Shown here one piece after another: positions 53,965 through 62,563 of a stretch of DNA of 64,000 bases. The stretch is from Novosphingobium olei. GTDB lineage: Bacteria > Pseudomonadota > Alphaproteobacteria > Sphingomonadales > Sphingomonadaceae. A model generated the notes under the pieces. That model did no database searches. It was given only the letters and a program-made list of their open reading frames with translations, and had not been told where the DNA came from. The stretch is from positions 43,451-107,450 of the forward strand of contig NZ_JABBGM010000013.1 in the NCBI RefSeq assembly GCF_012927405.1, written 5' to 3'. How positions within the stretch are numbered: position 1 is the stretch's first letter; the number at the start of each line of letters is the position of its first letter. The translations under genes and the position numbers were made by a program.

Positions 53965-53982
53965 CGGACGGGACTTCCTGCC

Positions 53983-56235
53983 TCAGTAGCGCACGGTGAA
54001 GGTCAGCATGGCCGACCGGCCGGGCGCAACATAGGCGAACGGCGTCGCCGAACGATAGATCGCATCGTAGTAGGTCTTGTCGGTCACGTTGTTGACGTTG
54101 AGCCGCGTTTCCAGCCACGTCGTCGGCTTCCACCGCGCCACGATGTCGAAGCGGGTGTAGCCCGGCACGCGCGCCGTGCCCGCCGCGGCGGTGCCGCCGA
54201 ATAGCTCGCTGCGATAGGTCGCCTGCCCGCCGAACTCGAAGTTGCTGGTCACCAGCAGCGTCGCCAGCAGGCTGGCGCTGTGCTTGGGAATGTTGGCGAA
54301 GATCTTGCCGACGTTGGCCGCATTGGACGACGCGACGATCTTGGCATCGGTGTAGGTATAGCCGCCGAACAGGTTGAGCCGTTCGAACAGCGTGCCGTTG
54401 ACGCTCGCCTCGAAGCCCTGCGAGCGCAGCTTGCCGACCAGCTGGTAGGTGCCGTCACCCTGCAACTCGCGCGCGTTTTCCTTGGTGATGCGGAATGCCG
54501 CGGCCGAAAGCAGCAGCTTGCCGCCCGCCGTCTCCCACTTCACGCCGCCTTCCCACGCTTTGTTGCGCTCGGGCTGCAGGTTGACGTTGGCGGTGCCCAG
54601 GCCATCGTACCCGGCGCTGGTCGCATCGATCTGCTCGCCCGAAGGGTTCGAGCTGGTGGCATAGCTGCCATAGATCGTCAGCGCTTCCACCGGCTTGTAC
54701 GTCAGCGCGCCCTGCCAGTTGAGGAAGCCCGTGTCGCTGCGCAGCGCCATCGGCTGGTTGCCGGCAAGGGCCGAATTGCCGTCTTCGGTATCGTAGTCGA
54801 TCGTGAAGGTATCGCCGCGCAGGCCCAGCGTCGCGGTCAGGCCCTTGGCCAGCGTGATCGTGTCGATGGCATAGGCACCCAGCGAGCGCACCCGGTTGTG
54901 CGACACCACGCCCAGGCCCACCGGGAAGTCGAACGGGACATAGTTGTCCGGGTTCTGCAGGTCGAGCACCACACCGAAGCGGCTGGTGTAGACCGGGTTG
55001 GTTGCCGATCCGTTCGATGTCGACGTGATGGTATAGGGCTGGTTGCGCACCTTTTCGTCGGAAAAGTCGCCGCCGAACACGATCTTGTGCTGGAACGGCC
55101 CGGTCGGCACCTCGGCCACGGCATAAAGGCTCGCCGCGTAATAGCGGTTGTCGCGGTTGGAATTCTTGGGGTTCGCGGTCACCGTCCCGGCGGTCAGGTT
55201 CGGGTTTTCGGGCGCGCTGACGATATAGCGGTTGTAGGTTTCGCCATAGCGCACGGTGCCATGGATGGAGAGGCCCTCGGTCGCCTCCCAGTCCGCCGCC
55301 AGCGTGCCGACATCGGCGCCGTTCTTGATGAAGTCGCGCGCCAGGATGCCATAGAAGTTGTCGCGGTCGACCTTGGCCGGCTGCTGGATCGTCGCGTCGA
55401 ACGGGTGGCCATAATCGGGCATGCCGTCCAGCTGGGTGTGGTAGTAATCGGCACGCAGCGTCAGGCGGTCGGTCACTTCGCCGGTCAGCGCGGCGGCCAC
55501 GCCCCAGCGGCGCTGCCACACGTGGTCGCGGCCCGGCGTGTCCGCGTCATGGAACATGCCGTTCACCCGCAGCGCCCAGCCATCGGCGATCTTGGCATTG
55601 CCGTCGATGGTGAAGCGCTTGTAATCGTCGGTGCCCAGCCCCGCATCGGCCACCAGGAACGAACGGTCGGTGGCGGCGCGCTTGGACTGCACCGAAACCA
55701 GCCCGCCGGTGGTGCCGCGCCCGCCGTAGGTGGCGGACGGACCCTTGACCACTTCGATCTGTTCCACCGCGAACACTTCGCGGCTGGTCACGCCCGGATC
55801 GCGCAGACCATCGATATAGACGTCGTTGCGCGCTTCGAAGCCGCGGATGAAGATTCGGTCGCCGAACGCGTTGCCGCCTTCGCCGGTGCCCAGCGTCACG
55901 CCGGGGGTGGAACGGACCACTTCGCGGAACGATGTCGCGCCGATGTCCTCGATCACTTCCTTGGGGATCGCGGTGATCGTCTTGGGGGTATCGCGCAGCG
56001 GCTCGGTGAACTTGCCGTTCTGCGACTTGTTGACCTTGTACGGCGCGCCGTCCTGCGCGTTGGGATTGGCATCCTCGGCGCGCTGGCCGAGCACCACGAT
56101 CTGCGGACGGCCATTGCTGTCGGCGGCGTCGGCCGCTTCTTCGGCATGGGCGGTCGCACCTGCCGGCGCCACCAAGGCAGCAGCAAGCACCGAGCCGAGC
56201 AGCGCGCCGGTGGCACGCGATTCATTGGAACGCAT
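53983..56235 (-). CDS. TonB-dependent siderophore receptor (Fiu/PiuA-like)
   Basis: A 750-residue outer-membrane receptor. The signal peptide is about residues 1-32. A plug domain follows, with the TonB-box-like region near the N-terminus and the plug sequence RDTPKTITAIPKEVIEDIGATSFREVVRSTPGV. The 22-stranded barrel ends in FTVRY. It imports a ferric siderophore, probably a catecholate by similarity to Fiu/PiuA, though this is inferred. Start ATG has AAGGGGA upstream. Two palindromes of Fur type lie 33-80 bp before the start, and PiuC follows in the operon. Confidence 0.93.
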   Translation of the reverse strand: MRSNESRATGALLGSVLAAALVAPAGATAHAEEAADAADSNGRPQIVVLGQRAEDANPNAQDGAPYKVNKSQNGKFTEPLRDTPKTITAIPKEVIEDIGATSFREVVRSTPGVTLGTGEGGNAFGDRIFIRGFEARNDVYIDGLRDPGVTSREVFAVEQIEVVKGPSATYGGRGTTGGLVSVQSKRAATDRSFLVADAGLGTDDYKRFTIDGNAKIADGWALRVNGMFHDADTPGRDHVWQRRWGVAAALTGEVTDRLTLRADYYHTQLDGMPDYGHPFDATIQQPAKVDRDNFYGILARDFIKNGADVGTLAADWEATEGLSIHGTVRYGETYNRYIVSAPENPNLTAGTVTANPKNSNRDNRYYAASLYAVAEVPTGPFQHKIVFGGDFSDEKVRNQPYTITSTSNGSATNPVYTSRFGVVLDLQNPDNYVPFDFPVGLGVVSHNRVRSLGAYAIDTITLAKGLTATLGLRGDTFTIDYDTEDGNSALAGNQPMALRSDTGFLNWQGALTYKPVEALTIYGSYATSSNPSGEQIDATSAGYDGLGTANVNLQPERNKAWEGGVKWETAGGKLLLSAAAFRITKENARELQGDGTYQLVGKLRSQGFEASVNGTLFERLNLFGGYTYTDAKIVASSNAANVGKIFANIPKHSASLLATLLVTSNFEFGGQATYRSELFGGTAAAGTARVPGYTRFDIVARWKPTTWLETRLNVNNVTDKTYYDAIYRSATPFAYVAPGRSAMLTFTVRY

Positions 56236-56267
56236 GGATTTTTCCCCTTGATCTTGCAGGGGCTACT

Positions 56268-56286
56268 ATTGCGAGTCGTTTGCAAT
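56268..56286 (-). promoter_or_regulatory. Fur-like box upstream of the TonB receptor (1)
   Basis: ATTGCGAGTCGTTTGCAAT, a 19-bp palindrome. It matches the box before feoA (29265-29283) at 16 of 19 positions, with differences only in the variable central positions. It is 33 bp from the receptor start. Confidence 0.7.
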
Positions 56287-56296
56287 GACAAGCTAT

Positions 56297-56313
56297 TTGA
56301 GAATGCGTCTCAA
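56297..56313 (-). promoter_or_regulatory. Fur-like box upstream of the TonB receptor (2)
   Basis: TTGAGAATGCGTCTCAA, a palindrome with perfect 6-bp arms and a 5-bp centre, whose centre is 28 bp from that of the adjacent site. The GAGAATG core resembles classic Fur boxes. Tandem sites suggest strong iron repression. Confidence 0.6.
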
Positions 56314-56436
56314 TAAACCTTGTATGAACGGCCGGTGAGCGGTGAATCGCTGTGTAAGGCCCCTCGCCAGATCTGGCAGTTGCGCCGCGCGGCCCGTGCC
56401 CCCAAGCTGCGGCAAAAGCTTCCGAGGGGATTTCCG

Positions 56437-56841
56437 ATGCAGGTCAACGCGCTCGATCACGTCAACATCATCTGCGCCGACCTTGACGCCAGCGCCGCCT
56501 TCTATGCCGCGCTGCTCGGCCTTGAACGGCGCGACGGGCCGCCGCCGTCCCGGCCCGACCAGATCCAGTGGATGCACGACCGGCAAGGGCGGCCGATCCT
56601 CCACCTCAATTCGGTCGATTGCCCGCGCGCCTACGATCGCGCCGCCGTCGCCGGGGGAGAGACCGGGGCGATCCACCATGTCGCGCTCAATTGCAGCGAA
56701 CCCGATGTGGTGCTCGCGCGGCTCAAGGACATGGGGCGCGATTGCCAGCACAACCGGATCGATTCGATCGGCCTTACCCAGGTGTTCACGCTCGATCCCA
56801 ACGGCGTGCTGCTGGAACTCAACTTCTGGGATGGGCAATGA
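56437..56841 (+). CDS. VOC superfamily protein (single domain pair)
   Basis: A 134-residue glyoxalase/dioxygenase fold protein. The first module has NALDHVNIICADLDASAAFYAALLGL near the start, the second GAIHHVALNCSEPDVVLARLKDMG, and the end LDPNGVLLELNFW. Metal ligands His in LDHVN, His in HHVAL and Glu in LLELN are retained, so an enzyme role is plausible. The ribosome-binding site GAGGGGA is six bases from the ATG. Its end overlaps the convergent phosphatase-like gene by 23 bp. Confidence 0.84.
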   Translation: MQVNALDHVNIICADLDASAAFYAALLGLERRDGPPPSRPDQIQWMHDRQGRPILHLNSVDCPRAYDRAAVAGGETGAIHHVALNCSEPDVVLARLKDMGRDCQHNRIDSIGLTQVFTLDPNGVLLELNFWDGQ

Positions 56842-57292
56842 ACGCCGCCCAGGCGGGGGCGTGGGGATTGCTGTTGGTTTCGGGCACCCAGTGCCGCTCC
56901 ATCAGCGCCCGCGCTTCGCGCTCGGCCATGCCTTGGGCGATGTGGCGGCGGTAGAAGAAGGCCGAAACCCGCCAGTTCATGATGCAGTGCACGTGCACCG
57001 GGCCGCCGGCGGCCTCCATCGCGGCGTCGAACGCGGCAAGGTGGTCCTCGCCCGGCGCGTCGAACGGCACCGGAATGTGGGTATAGCCGATCCCGGCGGC
57101 GGCGCAGCGCTCGGCTTCGTCCGCCAGCGCCTCGGGATGGTCGGCCAGCGCCAGGTTGATCACGTGCGCCACCCCGATCGCGGCCAGGCGGTCGATATCG
57201 TGCGCTTCCAGCCGGCCCGAGGTGGTGATTTCCTTGCTCAGGCGATGGAAAGCGCGGATGTCTTCGGGATCGTTGGCGGAAACGGCGGTCAT
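56819..57292 (-). CDS. DUF442/Blh-like protein tyrosine phosphatase-type protein
   Basis: A 157-residue protein of the phosphatase-like fold seen in the N-terminal half of beta-lactamase-hydrolase-like proteins. The catalytic loop appears as HCIMNWR, a Cys-X4-Arg motif as in HCRSGTR of that family, with Cys and Arg both present. The start is uncertain: ATG 57292 was used; ATG 57313 and TTG 57328 extend the same frame. The function is unassigned. It follows the PQQ dehydrogenase gene after 46 bases. Confidence 0.72.
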   Translation of the reverse strand: MTAVSANDPEDIRAFHRLSKEITTSGRLEAHDIDRLAAIGVAHVINLALADHPEALADEAERCAAAGIGYTHIPVPFDAPGEDHLAAFDAAMEAAGGPVHVHCIMNWRVSAFFYRRHIAQGMAEREARALMERHWVPETNSNPHAPAWAAFIAHPRS

Positions 57293-57338
57293 GCCCGGCA
57301 GGGTGCCCGGCATGACCGTGATCCGCAAGCGGACGGGA

Positions 57339-59480
57339 TCAGCCGCCCTTCTTTTCTTCCAGTGCCTTGTCGTCGTTGGCTCGCTTGATCAGGAACTGGC
57401 GCAGGTCCTCGGCATCCTCGGGCTTCAGCGCCGACTTGAACGAGACCATGCCGTTTTCGTGCAGCACGCCGTCGATCACGATCGACTTGATCGCCTCTTC
57501 CGAGCCGAGCGCGCCCGAATGGCGCAAGTCGGGCACAAGGCCGCCGGCGATCGCCGCGTCGCCGTGGCAGACCGTGCAGTAGCGGCCATAGAGCTGGCTG
57601 CCGCGCGCGACCTGCTCGGGCTTGCCGGTGAACGGCGGCGGATCGAGCACCGCCTGGTTGTCGGGCTTGGGCGCGGCGGGCAGCGTGCCCTTGGCGCCCA
57701 GCTTGAACACCATCAGGCGGCTGATGTTCTTGTAGGCGCCGCCGGTGTGGGCAAGGATGCCCGCCGAAAGATCCCACACGCCGCCCCAGCCGACCAGGAT
57801 GGCGACATACTGTTCACCGCCGATGGCATAGGTCATCGGCGCGGCGATCACGCCGCTCTGCGTGCCATAGGACCACAGCTTCTGACCCTTGTCCGCGCTG
57901 TAGGCGACGAACTGGCCGGTGGCGTTGCCCTGGAACACGAGGTTGCCCGCGGTCGACAGCACGCCGCCGTTCCACGGCGTGGGCATCGGCACGCGCCAGG
58001 CTTCCTTCTTGGCGGCAACGTCCCAGGCGACCAGCGCGCCGACCGTTGCAGCCTTGGCGGCGGCGCGGCCTTCGGCGGGCAGCGAGGTCTGCGACGGGTC
58101 GATGCCGAACTGGTAGCCGATCGCGCTCGGCTTCCAGTCCTTGGCCGCGACATAGCCCTGCGCGGCGACGTTGGTCGGGATGTAGAGCAGGCCGGTCTTG
58201 GGGCTGAAGCTCTGGGCGTGCCACGAATGCGCGCCGATCGCGCCGGGCAGGCCCACCCAGGGCTTGCCGGTCTTGTCATAGCGCGCTTCGGGATTGATCG
58301 TCGCCTTGCCGGTCTTGGGGTCGAGCCCGGTGGTCCAGTTCACCGGAACCCACGGCGTGCCCGAAAGGAACTGGCCGGTCTTCACGTCGATGACGTAGAC
58401 GTGGCCGTTCTTGGGCGCGTGGATGGCAACGTGGCGCTTCTGCCCGTTCACCATCACGTCGGCGATGGTGATCTGCGCATCGGAATCGAAGTCCCAGCGG
58501 TCTTCCGGCGTTTCCTGGAAGTGCCAGGCATATTCGCCGGTTTCGGCATTCACCGCCACGATTGAGGAGGTGTAGAGCGCATCGCCTTCGCGGCCCATCG
58601 CCGCCGGGTTCCACGGCTCGGCATTGCCGGTGCCGAACAGCACGAGGTTGGTGGCGGGATCATAGGTGATCGAATCCCACACCGTGCCGCCACCGCCGAT
58701 GGTCCACCAGTCGCCGGCCCAGCTCTTGGCCGCGGCTTCCATCGCCTTGGCGTTGCGGCCTTCCTTGGCAAAGCCGTCGGCCGGGTTGCCCGGCACGGTG
58801 TTGAAGCGCCACACTTCGGCGCCCGTGTTGGGATCATAGGCCGCGAGATAGCCGCGTGCCCGGTATTCGCCGCCGCCCGCGCCGATCAGGATGCGGCCCT
58901 TCACCACGCGCGGGGCGCCGGTGATGGTGTAGTTCTGCTGATCGGGCACGACGACCTTGGAGAACACTTCCTTGCCCGTCTTGGCATCCAGCGCGACGAG
59001 GCGGCCATCGAGCGTGCCGACGTAGATCTTGTCGCCATAGATCGCCACGCCCCGGTTCACCGCATCGCAGCAGGCGCGGACCAGCGTTTCGCGCGGGACC
59101 TTGGGGTCATAGGCCCACTTGGGCTGGCCGGTCCGGGCGTCATAGGCCTTGACCATCGACCATGCGGTGGAAACGTAGATCACCCCGTCGTGCACCAGCG
59201 GGGTCGCTTCCTGCCCGCGCGCGGTGTCGAGATCGGCGTACCAGGCAAGGCCGAGCTGGCCCACGTTCTGGTCGTTGACCTGCGTCAGCGGCGAAAAGCG
59301 CTGCTCGCCATAATCGCGGCCATAGCTCAGCCATTCGGCATCGGGTGCCGCGGCGATCATCGCGTCGGTCACCCCGGCCGTGGCCCCGGCCTTGACCGGG
59401 TCCGCCCCGCCGATCTGGCAGGCGGCGATGGCCAGCGCCACCGTGGAAATCGCGACGGCCGAAAGCTGTTTCATGCGCAT
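57339..59480 (-). CDS. PQQ-dependent quinohaemoprotein alcohol dehydrogenase
   Basis: A 713-residue periplasmic enzyme with an N-terminal signal that ends in a lipobox-like IAAC (Cys21), an eight-bladed PQQ beta-propeller (about 40-600) and a C-terminal cytochrome c domain with CTVCH (635-639) and a likely ligand Met678. The PQQ site has the adjacent Cys137-Cys138, metal-binding Glu205 and catalytic Asp330. Asp332, two residues later (WDFDSD), is the extra Asp that marks lanthanide-dependent PQQ enzymes. It probably oxidises a primary alcohol and passes electrons through the haem. The ribosome-binding site GAGAGG is clear. The SDR gene ends 81 bp upstream. Confidence 0.92.
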   Translation of the reverse strand: MRMKQLSAVAISTVALAIAACQIGGADPVKAGATAGVTDAMIAAAPDAEWLSYGRDYGEQRFSPLTQVNDQNVGQLGLAWYADLDTARGQEATPLVHDGVIYVSTAWSMVKAYDARTGQPKWAYDPKVPRETLVRACCDAVNRGVAIYGDKIYVGTLDGRLVALDAKTGKEVFSKVVVPDQQNYTITGAPRVVKGRILIGAGGGEYRARGYLAAYDPNTGAEVWRFNTVPGNPADGFAKEGRNAKAMEAAAKSWAGDWWTIGGGGTVWDSITYDPATNLVLFGTGNAEPWNPAAMGREGDALYTSSIVAVNAETGEYAWHFQETPEDRWDFDSDAQITIADVMVNGQKRHVAIHAPKNGHVYVIDVKTGQFLSGTPWVPVNWTTGLDPKTGKATINPEARYDKTGKPWVGLPGAIGAHSWHAQSFSPKTGLLYIPTNVAAQGYVAAKDWKPSAIGYQFGIDPSQTSLPAEGRAAAKAATVGALVAWDVAAKKEAWRVPMPTPWNGGVLSTAGNLVFQGNATGQFVAYSADKGQKLWSYGTQSGVIAAPMTYAIGGEQYVAILVGWGGVWDLSAGILAHTGGAYKNISRLMVFKLGAKGTLPAAPKPDNQAVLDPPPFTGKPEQVARGSQLYGRYCTVCHGDAAIAGGLVPDLRHSGALGSEEAIKSIVIDGVLHENGMVSFKSALKPEDAEDLRQFLIKRANDDKALEEKKGG

Positions 59481-59561
59481 TGTCGGATCCTCTCCATCCG
59501 CCGGGCTTTTGCCCGGTACGTTCTTTCCCATCGTGCACCCCCGGCAGGGTGCGCGTCAGTT

Positions 59562-60398
59562 TCAAAGCATGTAGTAATCGCCCGCGCCGCGCACGGTGAT
59601 CTCCCCGATCGAAACGCCCCAGGGCTGGTCGATCGCGTGGAGCACGGCATCGGCGATGAAGCGCGGTTCGAGATTGGCGTAGTCGATGTTTTCGGGGTTG
59701 AGCCGCGCCGGATCGATCGAACCGTCGGCCATTTGCGCGAACACGGCGTTCGCCTCGGCCGCGTTGAGCCCGAGGATGCCGGCAAGTCCATCCATGTTGA
59801 CGACCGTTCCGGCCAGCCCGGTACCGGCAACGCCGGTCGGCTTGACCGTGGTCACCTTGATCTTGCCCCGCGATTCCAGCCGCAGCGATTCGCCCAGGAT
59901 GTTCACCGCCGCCTTCGTCGCGCCATAGACGCCCGCGCCCACGGTCGGAAAATTGCCGTAGATCGACGATACGTTGATCACTTGGCCCTTGCCGCCCGCG
60001 ATCATCGGGTCATAGGCGGCGACCATGCCGTTGAGCACGCCCTTGAAGTTGATGTCGATGCAGCGGACCCACGCGTCATAGGCAGAGGCATGGTCGGCAA
60101 AGAACGCCAGCGGCATGACCCCGGCGTTGTTGACCATCACGTCGATCCCGCCGTGGCCGCGAACGGCGAGGTCGACGAGCGCCTTCATCGCGGCAAGATC
60201 GGTCACATCGGTCGCCAGCCCCTGCGCGGTGCCGCCGTGCCCACGGATTTCGGCGACCGTGGCATCGAGCGCTTCGCCGTTGATATCGCCCAGCGTCACC
60301 TTCGCCCCGCGCGCCGCCGCCTTTTCCGCGACCAGCTTGCCGAAGCCGCCGCCCGCACCGGTGATGACGATAGACTTTCCGGCGATTTGGTCGGCCAC
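59562..60398 (-). CDS. Short-chain dehydrogenase/reductase
   Basis: A 278-residue classical SDR. The cofactor motif is TGAGGGFG near residue 13. NNAGV, the catalytic Ser in NVSSIYG, and YGATK (YxxxK) are all present. The start is GTG 60398 with an AAAGGA site. It probably oxidises an alcohol or ketone of the PQQ dehydrogenase pathway and lies upstream of that gene in the same direction. It is divergent from the exported dienelactone-hydrolase-like gene, with a shared motif between them. Confidence 0.9.
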   Translation of the reverse strand: MADQIAGKSIVITGAGGGFGKLVAEKAAARGAKVTLGDINGEALDATVAEIRGHGGTAQGLATDVTDLAAMKALVDLAVRGHGGIDVMVNNAGVMPLAFFADHASAYDAWVRCIDINFKGVLNGMVAAYDPMIAGGKGQVINVSSIYGNFPTVGAGVYGATKAAVNILGESLRLESRGKIKVTTVKPTGVAGTGLAGTVVNMDGLAGILGLNAAEANAVFAQMADGSIDPARLNPENIDYANLEPRFIADAVLHAIDQPWGVSIGEITVRGAGDYYML

Positions 60399-60420
60399 GG
60401 GATTCCTTTCAGGGTGCTTG

Positions 60421-60438
60421 TTTAATCCATCAGTTAAA
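60421..60438. promoter_or_regulatory. Partially palindromic TTTAA...TTAAA motif between SDR and DLH-like genes
   Basis: TTTAATCCATCAGTTAAA, A/T rich with matching ends, in a divergent promoter. The reverse complement contains TTAACTGATGGATTAA, close to the motif at 44289-44304. It could be a shared regulator site for the two catabolic regions. Confidence 0.35.
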
Positions 60439-60550
60439 TCGGTTGCAGGCGCTCGGCAAGGGGAACCTAGGGTGTGCCCAAGGGCAGCATTGCACCGCTT
60501 CGCCAGCACGCTATCGTGCGGGGCGACGGGCAGGCGAAGGAGCGGACACG

Positions 60551-61477
60551 ATGTGCGATGAACTGACCGAAAGCGACAACGAGCGCTTCCTTGCCCAAGT
60601 TTATCCAGCCCAGGGACATCCGGCCCAGGGCTATCCCGTCGACCGGCGGCGCTTTGCCGCGCTGGGTGCGGGTGCGGCGGTCCTGGCGGTCGCGCCCGGT
60701 TGCGTCGCCAATCCGGCGCCCGATGCCGGTGCGCTGCCCACCGCCAGCCGCGCGGTGACGATCACCACCCCCGATGGCAAGGCCGACGCCTTCTTCGTCT
60801 ATCCCAAGTCGGGCAAGCATGCGGCGGTGATCCTGTGGCCCGACATCGCGGGCCTTCGCGATGCCTACCGCACGATGGGCACGCGGCTGGCGAGCGCGGG
60901 CTATGCCGTGCTGGTGGTCAACCAGTACTACCGTTCGGCGCCTGCGCCGATCATGTCGAGCCTGTCCGAGTGGCGTACGCCCGCCGGGCAGGAGAAGCTG
61001 AAGCCGATGATCGCCGCGATCACGCCGGCGGGCACCACCAGCGATGCCGGGGCCTTCGTCGCCTGGCTCGACGGGCAGGCCGAAGTGGACACCAAGCGCA
61101 AGATCGGTTCGGCGGGCTATTGCATGGGCGGGCCGTTCACCGTGCGCACGGCCGTGGCAAGCCCCGTCCGCGTCGGCGCGGCGGCGAGCTTCCATGGCGC
61201 GAACCTGGTGAACGATACGCCCGACAGCCCGCACAAGCTTCTGGCGAGCACGCAGGCGAGCTACCTTTTCGCCATCGCCCAGAACGACGACGAGCGCGCG
61301 CCCGGCGACAAGGACGCGCTGCGCGCGGCAGCCAAGGCGGCGGGGCGTGCGGCCGAGGTGGAAGTCTACCCCGCGCAGCACGGCTGGTGCACGATCGATG
61401 CGCCGATCTATGACCAGGCGCAGGCCGAAAAGGCGTGGGGCCGGATGCTCGCGCTGTTCAAGACAGCGCTAGCGTAA
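60551..61477 (+). CDS. Exported dienelactone-hydrolase family protein
   Basis: A 308-residue alpha/beta hydrolase of the dienelactone hydrolase family with Cys nucleophile (Cys191 in GYCMGG), Asp in the NDDERAPGD region (about 245) and His277 in QHGWC. Unlike cytosolic dienelactone hydrolases it has an N-terminal twin-arginine-like segment (DRRRFAALGAGAAVLAVAPGC), so it is probably exported and perhaps lipidated at Cys51. Before this lies a short repeat YPAQGHPAQGYP. The AAGGAG site fixes ATG 60551. It is divergent from the SDR gene. Confidence 0.85.
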   Translation: MCDELTESDNERFLAQVYPAQGHPAQGYPVDRRRFAALGAGAAVLAVAPGCVANPAPDAGALPTASRAVTITTPDGKADAFFVYPKSGKHAAVILWPDIAGLRDAYRTMGTRLASAGYAVLVVNQYYRSAPAPIMSSLSEWRTPAGQEKLKPMIAAITPAGTTSDAGAFVAWLDGQAEVDTKRKIGSAGYCMGGPFTVRTAVASPVRVGAAASFHGANLVNDTPDSPHKLLASTQASYLFAIAQNDDERAPGDKDALRAAAKAAGRAAEVEVYPAQHGWCTIDAPIYDQAQAEKAWGRMLALFKTALA

Positions 61478-62068
61478 TGTCCTGAAGGTGAGCGACCAGC
61501 GCGTGGCGGTGGCGGGCAGGATCGAATGCTCCCATGCGCTGCGCGCGGGTCCATCGAGGCGGTAGGCTTCGCGCGGGATAAGCGGCACCTCGCACCGATC
61601 GAAGGTGCCGTCGGCGCGGCGGCGGCGCAGGCGGAACCGGTCGGGCGCGCCGAGCGAAAGGCCGAGCACCAGCCCGTATTGCGGCCGGTCGCGATGCCAG
61701 CCGATCCCGGCGCCCGGATCGTACCGGATGGCCAGCGCCTGGACGAGCGCGGCAGGATCGAGCCCGGCCCATTCGGCCATGCGGGCGCGCAAGGGCAATA
61801 GCCAGTCGGGGATCGGCGGCGCGGAGAGGACGGTGCCGCGCTGGTAGTCATAAGCGCTGCCCCACGACATGGTCAGCCGCTTGCCCAGCCACCCCTGGAA
61901 TGCGAACGGGGTGAGCGGGGATGCATCGATCCCGGCGATCAGCGCGGCTTCTTGCGCACCATCGACCATGCCGGGGTGCAGCGCCATGCCTTCGGGCATT
62001 GGGGCTCCGACTTGCGCGCGGGGGCTGTCGTCGAACAAGTCTGGCTGATGCGGGGGCATCTCTGCCAT
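61469..62068 (-). CDS. AlkB-like Fe(II)/2-oxoglutarate dioxygenase
   Basis: A 199-residue AlkB-type protein that repairs or demethylates nucleic acids. It shows AIRYDPGAGIGWHRDRPQYG, where HRD gives two iron ligands, a later His near the end (WEHSILPATATRWSLTFR), and the Arg pairs that bind 2-oxoglutarate. The likely start is ATG 62068 (MAEMPP); MPPH at 62059 is the next. Its start codon abuts the start of the yjbQ gene (CATATG). No Ada or other alkylation genes are adjacent. Confidence 0.88.
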   Translation of the reverse strand: MAEMPPHQPDLFDDSPRAQVGAPMPEGMALHPGMVDGAQEAALIAGIDASPLTPFAFQGWLGKRLTMSWGSAYDYQRGTVLSAPPIPDWLLPLRARMAEWAGLDPAALVQALAIRYDPGAGIGWHRDRPQYGLVLGLSLGAPDRFRLRRRRADGTFDRCEVPLIPREAYRLDGPARSAWEHSILPATATRWSLTFRTLR

Positions 62069-62494
62069 ATGGGGACGATGCAGCAGGCGACCACCACTTT
62101 CACGATCGAGACTCCGGGCCGGGGCCTGCACGAGATCACCGGCGTGGTGTCCGACTGGCTCGGCGCGCAGGGGATCGGCAAGGGGCTGCTGACCTTGCTG
62201 TGCCGGCACACCTCGGCTTCGCTGTGCATCCAGGAAAACGCGGCGCGCGAAGTGCGCGGTGACATCGTGCGCTGGCTCGACCGGCTGGCGCCCGAGAACG
62301 ACGGCTATGCCCACGATGACGAAGGGCCCGACGACATGCCCGCGCACCTCAAAGCCCTGCTGACGGGCGTGACGCTGTCGATCCCGGTGCTGGGCGGGCG
62401 GATGGCGCTGGGGACGTGGCAGGGGATCTACCTTGTCGAACATCGCCGCGCCGCGCACCGGCGGCAGGTGGTGGCCCACCTGATCGGCGAATAG
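62069..62494 (+). CDS. YjbQ family protein (UPF0047, secondary thiamine-phosphate synthase type)
   Basis: A 141-residue protein counted from ATG 62069; ATG 62078 three codons later is equally possible. The family signature is intact: HTSASLCIQENAAREVRGDIVRWLDRLAPEN, and the C-terminal LGTWQGIYLVEHR. Members show weak thiamine-phosphate synthase activity, but their natural role is uncertain. No thiamine genes are near. The gene ends with the first unit of a 15-bp tandem repeat that contains its stop codon. Confidence 0.85.
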   Translation: MGTMQQATTTFTIETPGRGLHEITGVVSDWLGAQGIGKGLLTLLCRHTSASLCIQENAAREVRGDIVRWLDRLAPENDGYAHDDEGPDDMPAHLKALLTGVTLSIPVLGGRMALGTWQGIYLVEHRRAAHRRQVVAHLIGE

Positions 62495-62528
62495 AGATTC
62501 GGCGAATAAAGAGTCGGCGAATGGAGGC
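62484..62528. repeat. Three tandem 15-bp repeats at the yjbQ stop
   Basis: Three copies of a 15-base unit of form TCGGCGAATRRAGRN at 62484, 62499 and 62514. The core TCGGCGAAT is identical in all three. The first copy holds the yjbQ stop codon (TAG), the third has ATG-GAGG. This is probably slipped-strand expansion; unit number may vary between strains. Confidence 0.75.
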
Positions 62529-62563
62529 TGGCGCCGGGCGGGGCGCGCGCTAGTCTGCGATCC

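Noticed and set aside
54280..56316. 678-codon plus-strand frame opposite the TonB receptor
   Set aside because: Antisense shadow; the receptor on the other strand is complete from signal peptide to terminal Tyr.
57156..58565. 469-codon plus-strand frame opposite the PQQ dehydrogenase
   Set aside because: No domain character, and the opposite strand carries complete PQQ and haem motifs.
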